A stretch of 64,000 nucleotides of DNA from Acidimicrobiia bacterium (lineage in GTDB: Bacteria > Actinomycetota > Acidimicrobiia > Acidimicrobiales > Bin134): assembly GCA_022825005.1 (NCBI GenBank), contig JAJDYU010000053.1, forward strand, positions 1 to 64,000, written 5' to 3'. A program made the translations under genes and the position numbers. The notes under the pieces are model-generated. The model did not search any database. It saw nothing but the letters and a program-made list of their open reading frames with translations, and was not told the origin of the DNA. Below are positions 51,920-61,779 of the stretch, in pieces; the stretch's first letter is position 1; every line of letters begins with the position of its first letter.

Positions 51920-53233
51920 TCAACCCGGGAGCTCCACCGGATCGGTGAAGTCGAGATAGACCGACCCAATGAAGACAAAGGCCAGAATCAAGATAACGGC
52001 ATAGGCTACCGGCACCATCTTGGAGACGTCGGCACTATATCGACGGCCCCGCCAGGACCGCAGGCGCTCGTAGGTCGCAATCACCACATGGCCGCCGTCA
52101 AAGGGAAGAAGCGGGATCAAGTTGAAGACTCCGATGAACACGTTCAACAGCGCCAAGAACAACAGCAGATTCCCGTAGCCGTTCTCGGTGAGATCAGCGC
52201 CGATCTTGAGGGCACCAAAGATCGAGACCACCCGGTCGCGGTCGTCTGAGGGTGCTGTGGTGGTGAATCCTCCCCCAGCCGGAGCAGTGCTCTGCTGGGT
52301 CGGTTCGTCGGCAACATCGCGAAAGAAGTGACTGAGCCCGCTGGGGGAGAAAAATCTGCCGATGCCAAAGACGGATTCTTTGACCAGAAAACCGAACTCG
52401 TCCAATGTCTCAGGCACGGCCTCCAAGTATCCGACATCCACCGGATGGCGCGACCAGGCAGTTCCTGAGGCGATGCCGATATACCCCCGGCTGGAGTCTT
52501 GAGGATGAGTGCCCAGCGTCAACGTGCGGGCAAGCACCTCGTCTCCCCGCTCCACGCCGAGGCTGACCGGCGTGCCCGGGTCGGGCAACACCGCCACCAT
52601 GTCGTCCATAGTGGCCACCAGGCTGTCGTCGACCGAGACAATGCGATCGCCCGGCAGCAGTCCCGCCCTCTCGGCCGGTGAACCGGGGGCCACCAAGCTC
52701 ACCGTCCAATCGGGTGACGGCACCTCCTCGTGCTTGCCGCCGATCACCAGGAAGGAGAAGATCAAGGCCAGCGCCAACAGGAAGTGCACGGTCGAACCGG
52801 CCACCGCCACCGACATGCGCCGCCAGTAGGGCTTACTGCGGTAAGTGCGGTGCTCGTCGGCCGGGGGAACTTCCTCCAAGTTGTTCATCCCGATTATCCG
52901 CACATAGGCACCGGCAGGAATTGCCTTGATGCCATAGACCGTCTCGCCCCGGCGGATTGACCACAGCCGGGGGCCGAATCCCAAGAAGAACTCGGTGACC
53001 CTCATGCCCGCGGCCCGGGCGGCGACAAAGTGCCCCAGCTCGTGCAAGAAGATCATGCCGATGACAGCCAGCACGACAATGAGCATCGGAAGTCCCCAGA
53101 AAACCTGCACCAGGGCGAGCAAGCCGACCACTAGAGCCAGCCCTCCCCAGCCCTCGCGCGATGCCCGAATATTGCCGAGCGGGGTCACCGGAGGCTGACC
53201 GCTCCCAGAGGAGCCGACTTGATGAAAGGTCAT
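51920..53233 (-). CDS. rseP: Site-2 membrane metalloprotease (RseP family)
   Basis: Intramembrane zinc protease of 437 residues that cleaves membrane-bound anti-sigma factors and similar substrates in this family. The active site is HELGHFVAAR in the second helix (about residue 65), with the third ligand in FNLIPLLPFDGGH. One PDZ domain lies in between (SLVAPGSPAERAGLLPGDRIVSVDD). A Ser/Thr/Pro-rich loop of about 30 residues (ADEPTQQSTAPAGGG) precedes the last helices. Directly downstream of dxr, 3 nt apart. Confidence 0.94.
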   Translation of the reverse strand: MTFHQVGSSGSGQPPVTPLGNIRASREGWGGLALVVGLLALVQVFWGLPMLIVVLAVIGMIFLHELGHFVAARAAGMRVTEFFLGFGPRLWSIRRGETVYGIKAIPAGAYVRIIGMNNLEEVPPADEHRTYRSKPYWRRMSVAVAGSTVHFLLALALIFSFLVIGGKHEEVPSPDWTVSLVAPGSPAERAGLLPGDRIVSVDDSLVATMDDMVAVLPDPGTPVSLGVERGDEVLARTLTLGTHPQDSSRGYIGIASGTAWSRHPVDVGYLEAVPETLDEFGFLVKESVFGIGRFFSPSGLSHFFRDVADEPTQQSTAPAGGGFTTTAPSDDRDRVVSIFGALKIGADLTENGYGNLLLFLALLNVFIGVFNLIPLLPFDGGHVVIATYERLRSWRGRRYSADVSKMVPVAYAVILILAFVFIGSVYLDFTDPVELPG

Positions 53234-53236
53234 CGC

Positions 53237-54412
<1,176 letters not shown>

Positions 54413-54428
54413 GTGCCGGTGGCCCTTG

Positions 54429-54514
54429 CTCAGGTCACCTTAAGTGCCTGTTCAGAGCACTTCGAGCATGACCGGAAACGCCTGTGAGCATCCGCTCAGA
54501 TCACCTCGAGCATG
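54429..54514 (-). repeat. Imperfect repeats beyond the cdsA stop
   Basis: On the minus strand the cdsA end reads ATGCTCGAGGTGATCTGA. 44 bp later the spacer repeats it as ATGCTCGAAGTGCTCTGA, and a shorter third copy (AAGGTGACCTGA) starts 22 bp beyond. The second copy would encode MLEVL-stop against MLEVI-stop in the gene. Confidence 0.75.
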
Positions 54515-55773
54515 AGTGCGGTGAAATAGGTGGCCGGCAATACGAAGAGCAAGGCGTCGATCCGGTCCAGCATGCCTCCGTGGCCGGGCAGCAACCTCCC
54601 CATGTCCTTTACGCCAAGGTCCCGTTTGAGAGCCGATTCCAGAAGATCGGAGAGCGGGGCCACAACTGCGACCACGATGCCCAGGATGACGCCATCGGAG
54701 CGCGATCCGGGCTCTTCTCCAAAGGGGCCGATCTCGAGTATGGAGATGAACACCAACGCAACCGCAATGGTGAGGATCGTGCCGCCAATCAAGCCCTCCA
54801 CCGTCTTGTTCGGACTTGCCTTCGACAAGGGCGTGCGGCCCGCGGCCCGCCCTACGGCAAACGCTCCCACGTCATGGGCCACCGTCAATATCACAGCACT
54901 CAGCAGCAGCTCTCCTCCGTCGGGCCGGTCCAAAAGGAGTCCCCCGAATGCCCCGGTCACCCCGATATAGGTGATGCCGAGCAGGGTGACCCCGAGATTG
55001 GCGAGCGGGCGGTCTCGGCCGACTCCGCCCAAGTACCAGAGGCCGGCGCCGAACAGGGCGAAGACCAGCACCATCACCATGCCATCGGCGCCTCGCCAAA
55101 AGGCGGCTATCGGCAGGGCAACCACCGCGGCGAATCCCACCAGGGTGGGAGGCTGATAGCCAGCATGGCGAAGGGTGGTGAACCACTCCGCCGCGGCGAT
55201 AAGAAGCGCGATGACCAGCACCGCAAGCGCGACCCGCTCGCCCAGGGCGATAGCGCCCAGCACTATGCCGCCTAGCAGCAATCCGACTACCACCGACCTC
55301 ATCAGATTGCCGTTGGCCGCGGCGGTCCGAGCGTGCGTCCCTGTCGAATGCGGGGCCATGAGAGGCGATGGGGCCTCGACCATTTCTGTGGCGGTCTGAG
55401 AGCCGGTTACATCCAACGAGAGCACCTCGTCCACCCGGTCCACCGAGGGGAACTCCACTGCTTCGGTGGGCTCGGGATCTTCGAAGACGCTGGCCCCCTC
55501 GGTTGCCTGGCCGACGTCACCGGGATCAGACAGGTCGGCAAACGTGTGCTCGTCGGAGTCCTCGCGCCAGCGGGGCGCGGCTTCAGTCAGGCTGTCCCAG
55601 CCGTCATCTGCTTCGGACTCTGTACTGGCGGGCTCGTCCCAGACGGGAAGCCCGGACTCATCCTCCTCCTCGTCGAAGAGGGAAGTCAGATCGTCCAAGA
55701 AATTGGCCTGTTCGTCGTCAGGCGTCTCATCGGACTGGTCATTTGGTCGTTGGAAAGGATTGTCGTCGTCCAC
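54496..55773 (-). CDS. cdsA: Phosphatidate cytidylyltransferase with long acidic N-terminus
   Basis: Makes CDP-diacylglycerol, the substrate of PgsA. The C-terminal 270 residues are a multi-pass membrane domain with the CDS signature (SDLLESALKRDLGVKDMGRL, PGHGGMLDRIDALL). The first 157 residues are acidic, rich in Asp, Glu, Ser and Pro, and probably disordered and cytoplasmic. The GTG start gives 425 residues against roughly 270-300 in many bacteria. Downstream of frr by 12 nt. Confidence 0.92.
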   Translation of the reverse strand: MDDDNPFQRPNDQSDETPDDEQANFLDDLTSLFDEEEDESGLPVWDEPASTESEADDGWDSLTEAAPRWREDSDEHTFADLSDPGDVGQATEGASVFEDPEPTEAVEFPSVDRVDEVLSLDVTGSQTATEMVEAPSPLMAPHSTGTHARTAAANGNLMRSVVVGLLLGGIVLGAIALGERVALAVLVIALLIAAAEWFTTLRHAGYQPPTLVGFAAVVALPIAAFWRGADGMVMVLVFALFGAGLWYLGGVGRDRPLANLGVTLLGITYIGVTGAFGGLLLDRPDGGELLLSAVILTVAHDVGAFAVGRAAGRTPLSKASPNKTVEGLIGGTILTIAVALVFISILEIGPFGEEPGSRSDGVILGIVVAVVAPLSDLLESALKRDLGVKDMGRLLPGHGGMLDRIDALLFVLPATYFTALMLEVI

Positions 55774-55785
55774 TGCCCCTCCAGG

Positions 55786-56361
55786 CTAGATCTCGAGCAA
55801 CTCTTGTTCTTTGACGCTCAAGGCATCGTTTATCAGCTGCTCATGGTCGTGGGTTAGCCGGTCGAGCTCCTTCTCGGTCCGGGCGGCAATGTCCTCTGAG
55901 ACATCGCCTTCTTTGCTGAGCTGGTCGATGTCGTGGCGGCTGCTGCGGCGGGTGTTTCGAATCGCCACTCGACCTTCCTCCGCCATCTGCTTCACCATTC
56001 TGACCAGTTCGCGGCGGCGCTCTTCTGTCAATGGTGGAAAAGTCAGCCTCACGACGTTGCCGTCGTTGCTGGGGTTGAGGCCGAGATCGGCCTGGATGAT
56101 TGCCCTTTCAATGGCGGCGATGGATCCCTTGTCGAACGGGGATATCACCAGAAGCTGCGCTTCCGGGACGCTGAAGCTGGCCAGCTGTTGCAACGGGACC
56201 TCGGTTCCGTAGTACTCCACGAGAAACCGCTCGAACAGCGCGGGAGAAGCCCGTCCGGTTCGGACGGACGCGAACTGCTGGCGGGTGTGGTGAACGGCGG
56301 AGTCCATGCGCCCGCCGGCTTCGTCCAACACCAAATCAGTCAGCTCATTGCCGGTAGTCAT
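55786..56361 (-). CDS. frr: Ribosome recycling factor
   Basis: Splits post-termination ribosomes with EF-G. It has 191 residues with the full RRF pattern: RTGRASPALFERFLVEYYGTEVPLQQLASFSVPE-type block (landmark VRTGRASPALF), ISPFDKGSIAAIERAI, PPLTEERRRELVRMVK, and IRNTRRSSRHD. An 84-bp spacer with a small GATGCC...GGCATC hairpin separates it from pyrH. Confidence 0.96.
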   Translation of the reverse strand: MTTGNELTDLVLDEAGGRMDSAVHHTRQQFASVRTGRASPALFERFLVEYYGTEVPLQQLASFSVPEAQLLVISPFDKGSIAAIERAIIQADLGLNPSNDGNVVRLTFPPLTEERRRELVRMVKQMAEEGRVAIRNTRRSSRHDIDQLSKEGDVSEDIAARTEKELDRLTHDHEQLINDALSVKEQELLEI

Positions 56362-56445
56362 TGTCCCGATTTGCTCGGACAGCCTCGGCTAACGCGTCGA
56401 GAGGTTCTCCGGGCCAGTCATATTCTTGATGCCTCTGGGCATCCC

Positions 56446-57186
56446 TCATGACACCAGAGTACCGATCAACTGGCCGTCGAGTATGGCGCTTACGTTTCCC
56501 GGCTTCATAAGGTCGAACACAACGATGGGCAATTTGTTGTCCATGCACAAAGAGACCGCGGTGCTGTCCATGGCCCGCAGGCCCTGGGACAGCACGTCTA
56601 AGTACTGCACTTCATCGAGTTTTTCGGCATTGGGATCGGTTCGAGGGTCAGCGGTGTATATCCCGTCTGTTCCGCTATGGGTGCCCTTCAAGAGGACGCC
56701 AGCCTCGATTTCCACGGCGCGCAGCGCGGCTGCGGTATCGGTGGTGAAGAAAGGATTGCCGGTTCCGGCGGCGAATATGACCACGCGCCCCTTTTCCAAA
56801 TGCCGAATCGCCCTGCGCCGTATGTACGGCTCGGCCACCTGGGCCATGCCAATGGCCGTCTGCACCCGAGTGGGCTGATTGAGCCTCTCAAGGGTGTCTT
56901 GGAGGGCAAGCGCGTTGATGACGGTGGCCAACATCCCCATGTAGTCGGCTTGGGCCCGGTCCATTCCCGCACCCGCTCCGGTCATCCCCCGCCAGATGTT
57001 GCCGCCGCCCACCACCACGGCCACATCCACATCGAACGCGGCTCTGACCTTTACGATTTCCGTTGCGATCTGAGCAGCGATCTCGCCGTCGATGCCGTAA
57101 CCGGCCTCTCCGGCGAAGGCTTCTCCGGAGAGCTTCAGAACAATCCGGTCCCACCGGCCCGATCGCTTGTCACCGTCGGTGGCCAT
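56446..57186 (-). CDS. pyrH: Uridylate kinase
   Basis: Bacterial hexameric UMP kinase of the amino-acid-kinase fold, 246 residues. Conserved segments are [55 protein letters not shown] and [16 protein letters not shown]. The rpsB-tsf-pyrH-frr order is nearly universal in bacteria. ATG start 9 nt after tsf. Confidence 0.96.
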   Translation of the reverse strand: MATDGDKRSGRWDRIVLKLSGEAFAGEAGYGIDGEIAAQIATEIVKVRAAFDVDVAVVVGGGNIWRGMTGAGAGMDRAQADYMGMLATVINALALQDTLERLNQPTRVQTAIGMAQVAEPYIRRRAIRHLEKGRVVIFAAGTGNPFFTTDTAAALRAVEIEAGVLLKGTHSGTDGIYTADPRTDPNAEKLDEVQYLDVLSQGLRAMDSTAVSLCMDNKLPIVVFDLMKPGNVSAILDGQLIGTLVS

Positions 57187-57195
57187 TGTTCCGCG

Positions 57196-57987
57196 CTATT
57201 TGCCTATGGCTGCCAGCTCGAACCGGACGATCTCGCCCTCCCCCAGGCGGGACTGCACGGTCTCCTTTTCCCCGAACATGCCCTGCTCCAGCAGAACGCG
57301 CTCGGCATACCAGGCTCGCAGCCTCCCGTCCACGATCTTGTCCCAGGCCTGCTCCGGCTTGCCCTCCGCCTTGGTCATCTCCGTGAGGGCAACCCGCTCC
57401 TGTTCGACTTCGTCGGGGTCGACCTCGTCGCGGTGCAGTACCGATGGCTTGGCAAAGGCAACGTGGAGCGCGACCTCATGGGCCAGCTCTTGGCTTACGC
57501 CGCGGGCCTCCACCACGACCGCGCTGGTCCCCCGGCCATCCTGGGTGTGGAGGTAGGTGTCCAGGATGTTCCCCTCAGCGGGCTGAACTCGGACAACCTT
57601 GCCCAACCGGACATTCTCCTTCTTAGCCAGACTGAGATCCTCGATTTCAGCCTTGCGGGACTCCACCGAGTCTTCGCCCTCGGCCAGCACCAACTGGGCC
57701 AGCTCATCAGCCATCGAGGTGAAATCGTCCGCCTTGGCTGAGAAATCGGTCTCGCATCGTAGCTCCACTATGGCGGCTGCCTCGCTGTCTACGGCGAGGG
57801 CCACCGTTCCCTGGTCGCTGGCCCGATCGGCTCGGGCAGCGGCCTTGGCCATGCCCTTCTCGCGCAGCCACTGGGTGGCGGCCTCCATATCGCCCTCGTT
57901 CTCAGTGAGGGCGCGCTTGCAGTCCATCATGCCGGCGCCCGTGGAGTCGCGAAGGGCCTTGACGTTTTGGGCGGTAAACGAACTCAC
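57196..57987 (-). CDS. tsf: Elongation factor Ts
   Basis: Nucleotide-exchange factor for EF-Tu, 263 residues. The N-terminal UBA-like domain has [21 protein letters not shown], then the core [14 protein letters not shown] and the subdomain [13 protein letters not shown]. The GTG start overlaps the rpsB stop (GTGA). Confidence 0.96.
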   Translation of the reverse strand: MSSFTAQNVKALRDSTGAGMMDCKRALTENEGDMEAATQWLREKGMAKAAARADRASDQGTVALAVDSEAAAIVELRCETDFSAKADDFTSMADELAQLVLAEGEDSVESRKAEIEDLSLAKKENVRLGKVVRVQPAEGNILDTYLHTQDGRGTSAVVVEARGVSQELAHEVALHVAFAKPSVLHRDEVDPDEVEQERVALTEMTKAEGKPEQAWDKIVDGRLRAWYAERVLLEQGMFGEKETVQSRLGEGEIVRFELAAIGK

Positions 57988-58940
57988 GTTTGCTCCTGGG
58001 ATTCGGTCGATTCGGATTCGACAGCTGGCTCGACCGATTCGGCCTCCATCGCAACGGGGGCATCCTCAGACGGCGACTCCACCGCAACGGGAGCATCCTC
58101 AGACGGCGACTCCACCGCAACGGGAGCATCCTCAGACGGCGACTCCACCGTAACGGGGGCATCCTCAGACGGCGACTCCACCGCAGCAGGCGGTGCTTCC
58201 TCTTCGGCCGGAGCCTCCTGCGTCGGCTGGGATTTTGCGGAGGCATTTCCCCGAGCGATGAAGCGGCCCTCAAGCACGGCATCGCTGATGACCCGGCACA
58301 TCAGCTCGCCTGATCGGATTGCATCGTCATTTCCCGGAATCACGAACTGAATCACATCGGGATCGCAATTGGTGTCCACCACGGCTATCACCGGCAGCTT
58401 CAGCTTGTTGGCCTCGGCCACCGCGATGTGCTCCTTTTTCGTGTCGAGCACGAAAACAGCATCGGGTGGTCGGGTCAGGTCGCGAATGCCGTTCAGGTTG
58501 CGCTCCAGCTTGGCCAGTTCCCGGGATATGAGCAAGGCCTCCTTCTTGGGCATCACGTCTAGCTCGCCCGAACTGCGCATCCTCTGGAATTCCTTCATCT
58601 TGCCCATGCGCTTGGAGATCGTTTCGAAGTTGGTCAGAAGACCGCCCAGCCAACGCTCGTTCACATAGGGCATTCCCACTCGTTCGGCGTAGCTCTGCAC
58701 GCTGTCTTGGGCCTGCTTCTTGGTTCCCACAAACAGCACTTGGCCGCCGTTGGCCACCAGATCGCGAACATAGGTGTAGGCCGCCTCAATATGGGCGAGC
58801 GTCTGGGTAAGGTCGATGATGTAAATGCCGTTGCGCTCCCCGAAAATGAACCTCTGCATTTTCGGATTCCAACGGCGGGTCTGGTGTCCGAAGTGGACTC
58901 CAGCATCGAGCAGCTGACGCATCGTCACGACTGGCGCCAT
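57984..58940 (-). CDS. rpsB: 30S ribosomal protein S2 with repeat tail
   Basis: S2, 318 residues from ATG 58940 after GAGAGGAGAAACACC. The S2 core ([48 protein letters not shown]) ends near residue 235. The remaining roughly 80 residues are acidic and contain four 11-residue repeats of the type [11 protein letters not shown], then a Glu/Ser-rich end. Most bacterial S2 proteins stop near 230-260 residues. Heads the rpsB-tsf-pyrH-frr-cdsA run. Confidence 0.96.
   Translation of the reverse strand: MAPVVTMRQLLDAGVHFGHQTRRWNPKMQRFIFGERNGIYIIDLTQTLAHIEAAYTYVRDLVANGGQVLFVGTKKQAQDSVQSYAERVGMPYVNERWLGGLLTNFETISKRMGKMKEFQRMRSSGELDVMPKKEALLISRELAKLERNLNGIRDLTRPPDAVFVLDTKKEHIAVAEANKLKLPVIAVVDTNCDPDVIQFVIPGNDDAIRSGELMCRVISDAVLEGRFIARGNASAKSQPTQEAPAEEEAPPAAVESPSEDAPVTVESPSEDAPVAVESPSEDAPVAVESPSEDAPVAMEAESVEPAVESESTESQEQT
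58060..58191 (-). repeat. Four 33-bp tandem repeats in the rpsB tail
   Basis: Units beginning at 58060, 58093, 58126 and 58159 are nearly identical (only a few substitutions) and keep the reading frame. They encode an 11-residue acidic, Pro-containing repeat. The high DNA identity suggests recent expansion. Confidence 0.9.
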
Positions 58941-59053
58941 GGTGTTTCTCCTCTCCCAGCGGTTCATCGAAACCCGGGGTCAGCACCAATTGGCGACCGT
59001 GGGATGCCCCGAGCGGAATTTGTCTGCGGCCGGAAACTGCTTTCAGGCCCGGA

Positions 59054-59623
59054 TCAACGATAGCCGGACGAGTGCCTCGAACCATAAGCAGGAAGCCGAC
59101 TGCGGCCTACAGGCTCGCCGTGGGGAACAAGCCGCACGCTTCCCGCCGAAAGCACCAGGGTGGGATCGAGGTAATGGTCCCCCAAGCGAACGCTGAAGAA
59201 GAACCGCTCTGTCGTGGTGCCCAACAACTGCCCAGGCACCACCGAGTCGCCCTCTTCAACTGCAATCCAGCCCAAGTATCCATATGAGGTGCGGAGCCCA
59301 TCGCGGTGAAGCACGGTCACGAAGCGGTTGCGGGCCACTGGTCCGGCGAACACCACCTCTCCCGCGGCCGAAGCCCACACCGGCTGTCCCAGCCCGGGGT
59401 CGTACTCTAAGCCCCGATTGCCCGGTGCCCCCACGTGCGCCGGTGGTCGAAAGGGGTCGACGACCTCGGCTTCCACGGGAGGCCGGTATATCTCAGGGGA
59501 CTGCGCCGCCGCTCTCATATTGGGCGGCGAGGGGGTCTCTGGCGCCAGCTGAAGAGGGTTCAGCGTCAACCAGGCCGACATCGCGGCGACCGCCAACCAG
59601 CCGACTCGCATTCCCAGCACCAT
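59054..59623 (-). CDS. Degenerate M23 (LytM-like) exported protein
   Basis: A 189-residue protein with an N-terminal signal-like helix (MRVGWLAVAAMSAWLTLNPL) and a LytM/M23 fold (about residues 55-160: PVWASAAGEVVFAG, VTVLHRDGLRTSYGYL, EEGDSVVPGQLLG). The metal and catalytic positions of M23 peptidases are all changed: the HxxxD pair is Asn69/Glu73, the YxHL His is Tyr116, and the final HxH is Arg140/Phe142. It is therefore probably not a peptidase but a binding or activator protein, as in EnvC/NlpD-type regulators (analogy). The ribosome-binding GAGGG lies inside a 7-bp hairpin (59630-59653). Confidence 0.8.
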   Translation of the reverse strand: MVLGMRVGWLAVAAMSAWLTLNPLQLAPETPSPPNMRAAAQSPEIYRPPVEAEVVDPFRPPAHVGAPGNRGLEYDPGLGQPVWASAAGEVVFAGPVARNRFVTVLHRDGLRTSYGYLGWIAVEEGDSVVPGQLLGTTTERFFFSVRLGDHYLDPTLVLSAGSVRLVPHGEPVGRSRLPAYGSRHSSGYR

Positions 59624-59629
59624 GGCTTG

Positions 59630-59653
59630 CCCTCGATGGTGTGATGTCGAGGG
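59630..59653 (-). promoter_or_regulatory. Hairpin enclosing the ribosome-binding site of the M23-like gene
   Basis: CCCTCGA and TCGAGGG form a perfect 7-bp stem around a 10-nt loop. The 3' arm contains the GAGGG Shine-Dalgarno sequence 6 nt before ATG 59623, so folding would hide it. A thermosensor- or protein-controlled switch is possible; chance cannot be excluded. Confidence 0.35.
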
Positions 59654-59687
59654 GAAGCTGGCTCAGCCTACCGGCAATTGGCGGTTG

Positions 59688-60599
59688 TCAGGCTCGAGGA
59701 TGGCTCTTCTCCACCACCCGTCGAAGCCGGTCACGGCTGACATGGGTGTATATCTGCGTGGATCCCAGATCGGCGTGGCCCAGCAGTTCCTGCACTTGCC
59801 TCAGGTCGGCCCCCCCGTCGAGCAAATGGGTGGCGAATGTGTGCCGCAGTGCGTGGGGGTTGGTCTGGGTGCTGGCCCGGCGATTGACCAGACGCCGCAC
59901 AGCCTGGGTGTTCAGCGGTCGCCCGTACAGATTCACGAATACGACATCAGCGGCTGCGGACGGATCAGCCATCTCCGGCCGACCGTGGTCAAACCACTCC
60001 TCCAGGGCGCTGACCGCCGGCTCGCTCAGCGGCACCACCCGCTGCTTGGAGCCCTTTCCGTGCACGATCAGGCGTCGGCGCGGCAAGTCGATGTCGCCAA
60101 TTCGCATGGCGCACACCTCGCTGACCCGCAGGCCACTGCCGTAGAGCAACTCAAGCACCGCGAGGTCCCGTGTCTGTCGAGCGCGGCTGTCGTTGGCCAC
60201 CGCGGCACGCGGCTTGTCCAGCAGAGTTCCCAACTCCTCGGTGCGCAGCACTCGGGGTAGACGCCGCTCTCGCGTCGGAGTCATCGCCCCGACAGTGGGA
60301 TCAGCGGCCACCCGGCCGGTGCGCTCCGCCCAGCCGAAATATCGCCGTAGAGAGGTGGCCTTTCGGGCCACTGTCTTGCGGGCATAGCCCTCGGTGCTCA
60401 AGTGGGCCAGATACCTGCGAACCATGCGCAAATCGACCTCTTCGGGACCAAGATCCCGGGATTCAACCGCACCGGTTCCCCCCCGGCTGTTGGACAGCCA
60501 TTCGGCGAACGCGGCAACTTCACGGCAATACATCGCCGCAGTGTCGTCGCTGACCGAAGCGGTCGACGCGGCGAACGCGTCCAAATCCCACCCCATCAA
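59688..60599 (-). CDS. xerC: Tyrosine recombinase XerC
   Basis: Site-specific recombinase of 303 residues that resolves chromosome dimers at dif with a partner Xer protein. The N-terminal SAM-like core-binding domain has EGYARKTVARKATSLRRYFGW. The catalytic residues are all present: Arg (LYGSGLRVSE), Lys (VHGKGSKQR), HxxR (NPHALRHTFATHLL), His (LLGHADL) and Tyr (STQIYTHV). The chromosomal dprA/comM and rpsB neighbourhood, with no attachment-site repeats, supports XerC rather than a phage integrase. FtsK at 30 kb is the expected activator. Confidence 0.92.
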   Translation of the reverse strand: MMGWDLDAFAASTASVSDDTAAMYCREVAAFAEWLSNSRGGTGAVESRDLGPEEVDLRMVRRYLAHLSTEGYARKTVARKATSLRRYFGWAERTGRVAADPTVGAMTPTRERRLPRVLRTEELGTLLDKPRAAVANDSRARQTRDLAVLELLYGSGLRVSEVCAMRIGDIDLPRRRLIVHGKGSKQRVVPLSEPAVSALEEWFDHGRPEMADPSAAADVVFVNLYGRPLNTQAVRRLVNRRASTQTNPHALRHTFATHLLDGGADLRQVQELLGHADLGSTQIYTHVSRDRLRRVVEKSHPRA

Positions 60600-60627
60600 T
60601 CCTCAAGACTACGGGTTGCAGGCCCAC

Positions 60628-61779
60628 TCACCGGGGAATGCCCACCCGCTCAATCCAGCGGCCCGATACCGCGACCCAGCCGGCAACCCGCAGTTCCTCC
60701 ACCGCGCCAGCCACCTCTGACATGGTCAAACCGGTACCTCTCATGATCTGCTCGGCGTCGGCTGGTTGCCAGCCCAGCGCCTCCAGCACTCGCTGACCGG
60801 CATCGCCGGGATCGGGACGGGTGTCCAACGGGGCCGTTTCGGCTCCGGACAGTCCCAAGACCAAGAGCACATCATCCGCGTCACGACAGGGGGCGCAGCC
60901 ATCGGCCAGCAATTCAATGCAACCATCGGATGCCGAGCTGCGGACCGGTCCTGGGACCGCCATCACGCTCCGATCCCGGGCCGCAGCCTCGGCCACCGTG
61001 TGCATGGCCCCGCCTGAGGAATGGGACTCCACCACGACCACCACGTCGGCCAGGGCCGCGATGATCCGATTTCGAGCGGGAAACCGCCATCGTTCGGGAG
61101 GGGCTCCCAATGGGGCTTCCCCCAAGAGAACTCCCTGTTCGGCCACCGCTCGCCACAAAGGTCGATTGCGCTCGGGATAGACCCGGTCCATGCCGTTGCC
61201 CACCACCGCTATCGGCGGGGCAACTCGCGCTTGCAGTGCACCGGCATGAGCTGCGGCATCAATCCCCAGAGCCAGTCCGGAGACGACTCCCACACCTGCC
61301 GATGCCAAGTCCCGGCCCAGCTCGAACGCAACGTCGCTGCCGTAGCGAGTGCATCGCCGGGTACCGACTATGGCCACCCGGGGTCCGCCGATCACTTGGG
61401 GGTCTCCCTTGTGAAACACGACTGCGGGCGGGTCTACGTCACTTGACAGGGCAGACGGGTATCCGGGAGTGCCTAGGGCGGCCACCCCCACCCCGTGCTC
61501 ACGGTGCCGTGCCCACAAGTCGGCCACATTGAGCCCCACGGCGGCGCGCTGCCACTGCGCATAGAGGTCCTGCTTGCCAGCCACTTGCGCCAACTCTTCG
61601 GAATGCGGCTTTTGCAGTCGGGCCCACACCGCCGGCGGACTCCCAACCTCCAACAGCGCTCGCAGTCGAGCCGGACCCACTGCGGGCAGAGAAGCCAGCG
61701 CCACAAGCCACGCCTCTACAGGCAGCTCTTCCCTCCGGCTGCCTTGGGGTCCGTCCAAGGAGATCTCATCGGCGGACAT
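60628..61779 (-). CDS. dprA: DNA-processing protein DprA
   Basis: Loads RecA on incoming single-stranded DNA in transformation. It has 383 residues from ATG 61779, overlapping comM by 14 nt; a TTG nine codons earlier is possible. It has an N-terminal helical domain, a Rossmann-like core (VAIVGTRRCTRYG, GLALGIDAAAHAGAL, FPARNRIIAALAD, ESHSSGGAMHTVAEA), and a C-terminal winged helix (VLEALGWQPADAEQIMRGTG). Next to comM, as usual. Confidence 0.94.
   Translation of the reverse strand: MSADEISLDGPQGSRREELPVEAWLVALASLPAVGPARLRALLEVGSPPAVWARLQKPHSEELAQVAGKQDLYAQWQRAAVGLNVADLWARHREHGVGVAALGTPGYPSALSSDVDPPAVVFHKGDPQVIGGPRVAIVGTRRCTRYGSDVAFELGRDLASAGVGVVSGLALGIDAAAHAGALQARVAPPIAVVGNGMDRVYPERNRPLWRAVAEQGVLLGEAPLGAPPERWRFPARNRIIAALADVVVVVESHSSGGAMHTVAEAAARDRSVMAVPGPVRSSASDGCIELLADGCAPCRDADDVLLVLGLSGAETAPLDTRPDPGDAGQRVLEALGWQPADAEQIMRGTGLTMSEVAGAVEELRVAGWVAVSGRWIERVGIPR

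Noticed and set aside
59688-60599. Tyrosine recombinase as a sign of a mobile element or integron
   Set aside because: It has XerC length and motifs, lies in a conserved housekeeping neighbourhood, and no direct-repeat attachment sites, cargo genes or tRNA target are nearby.
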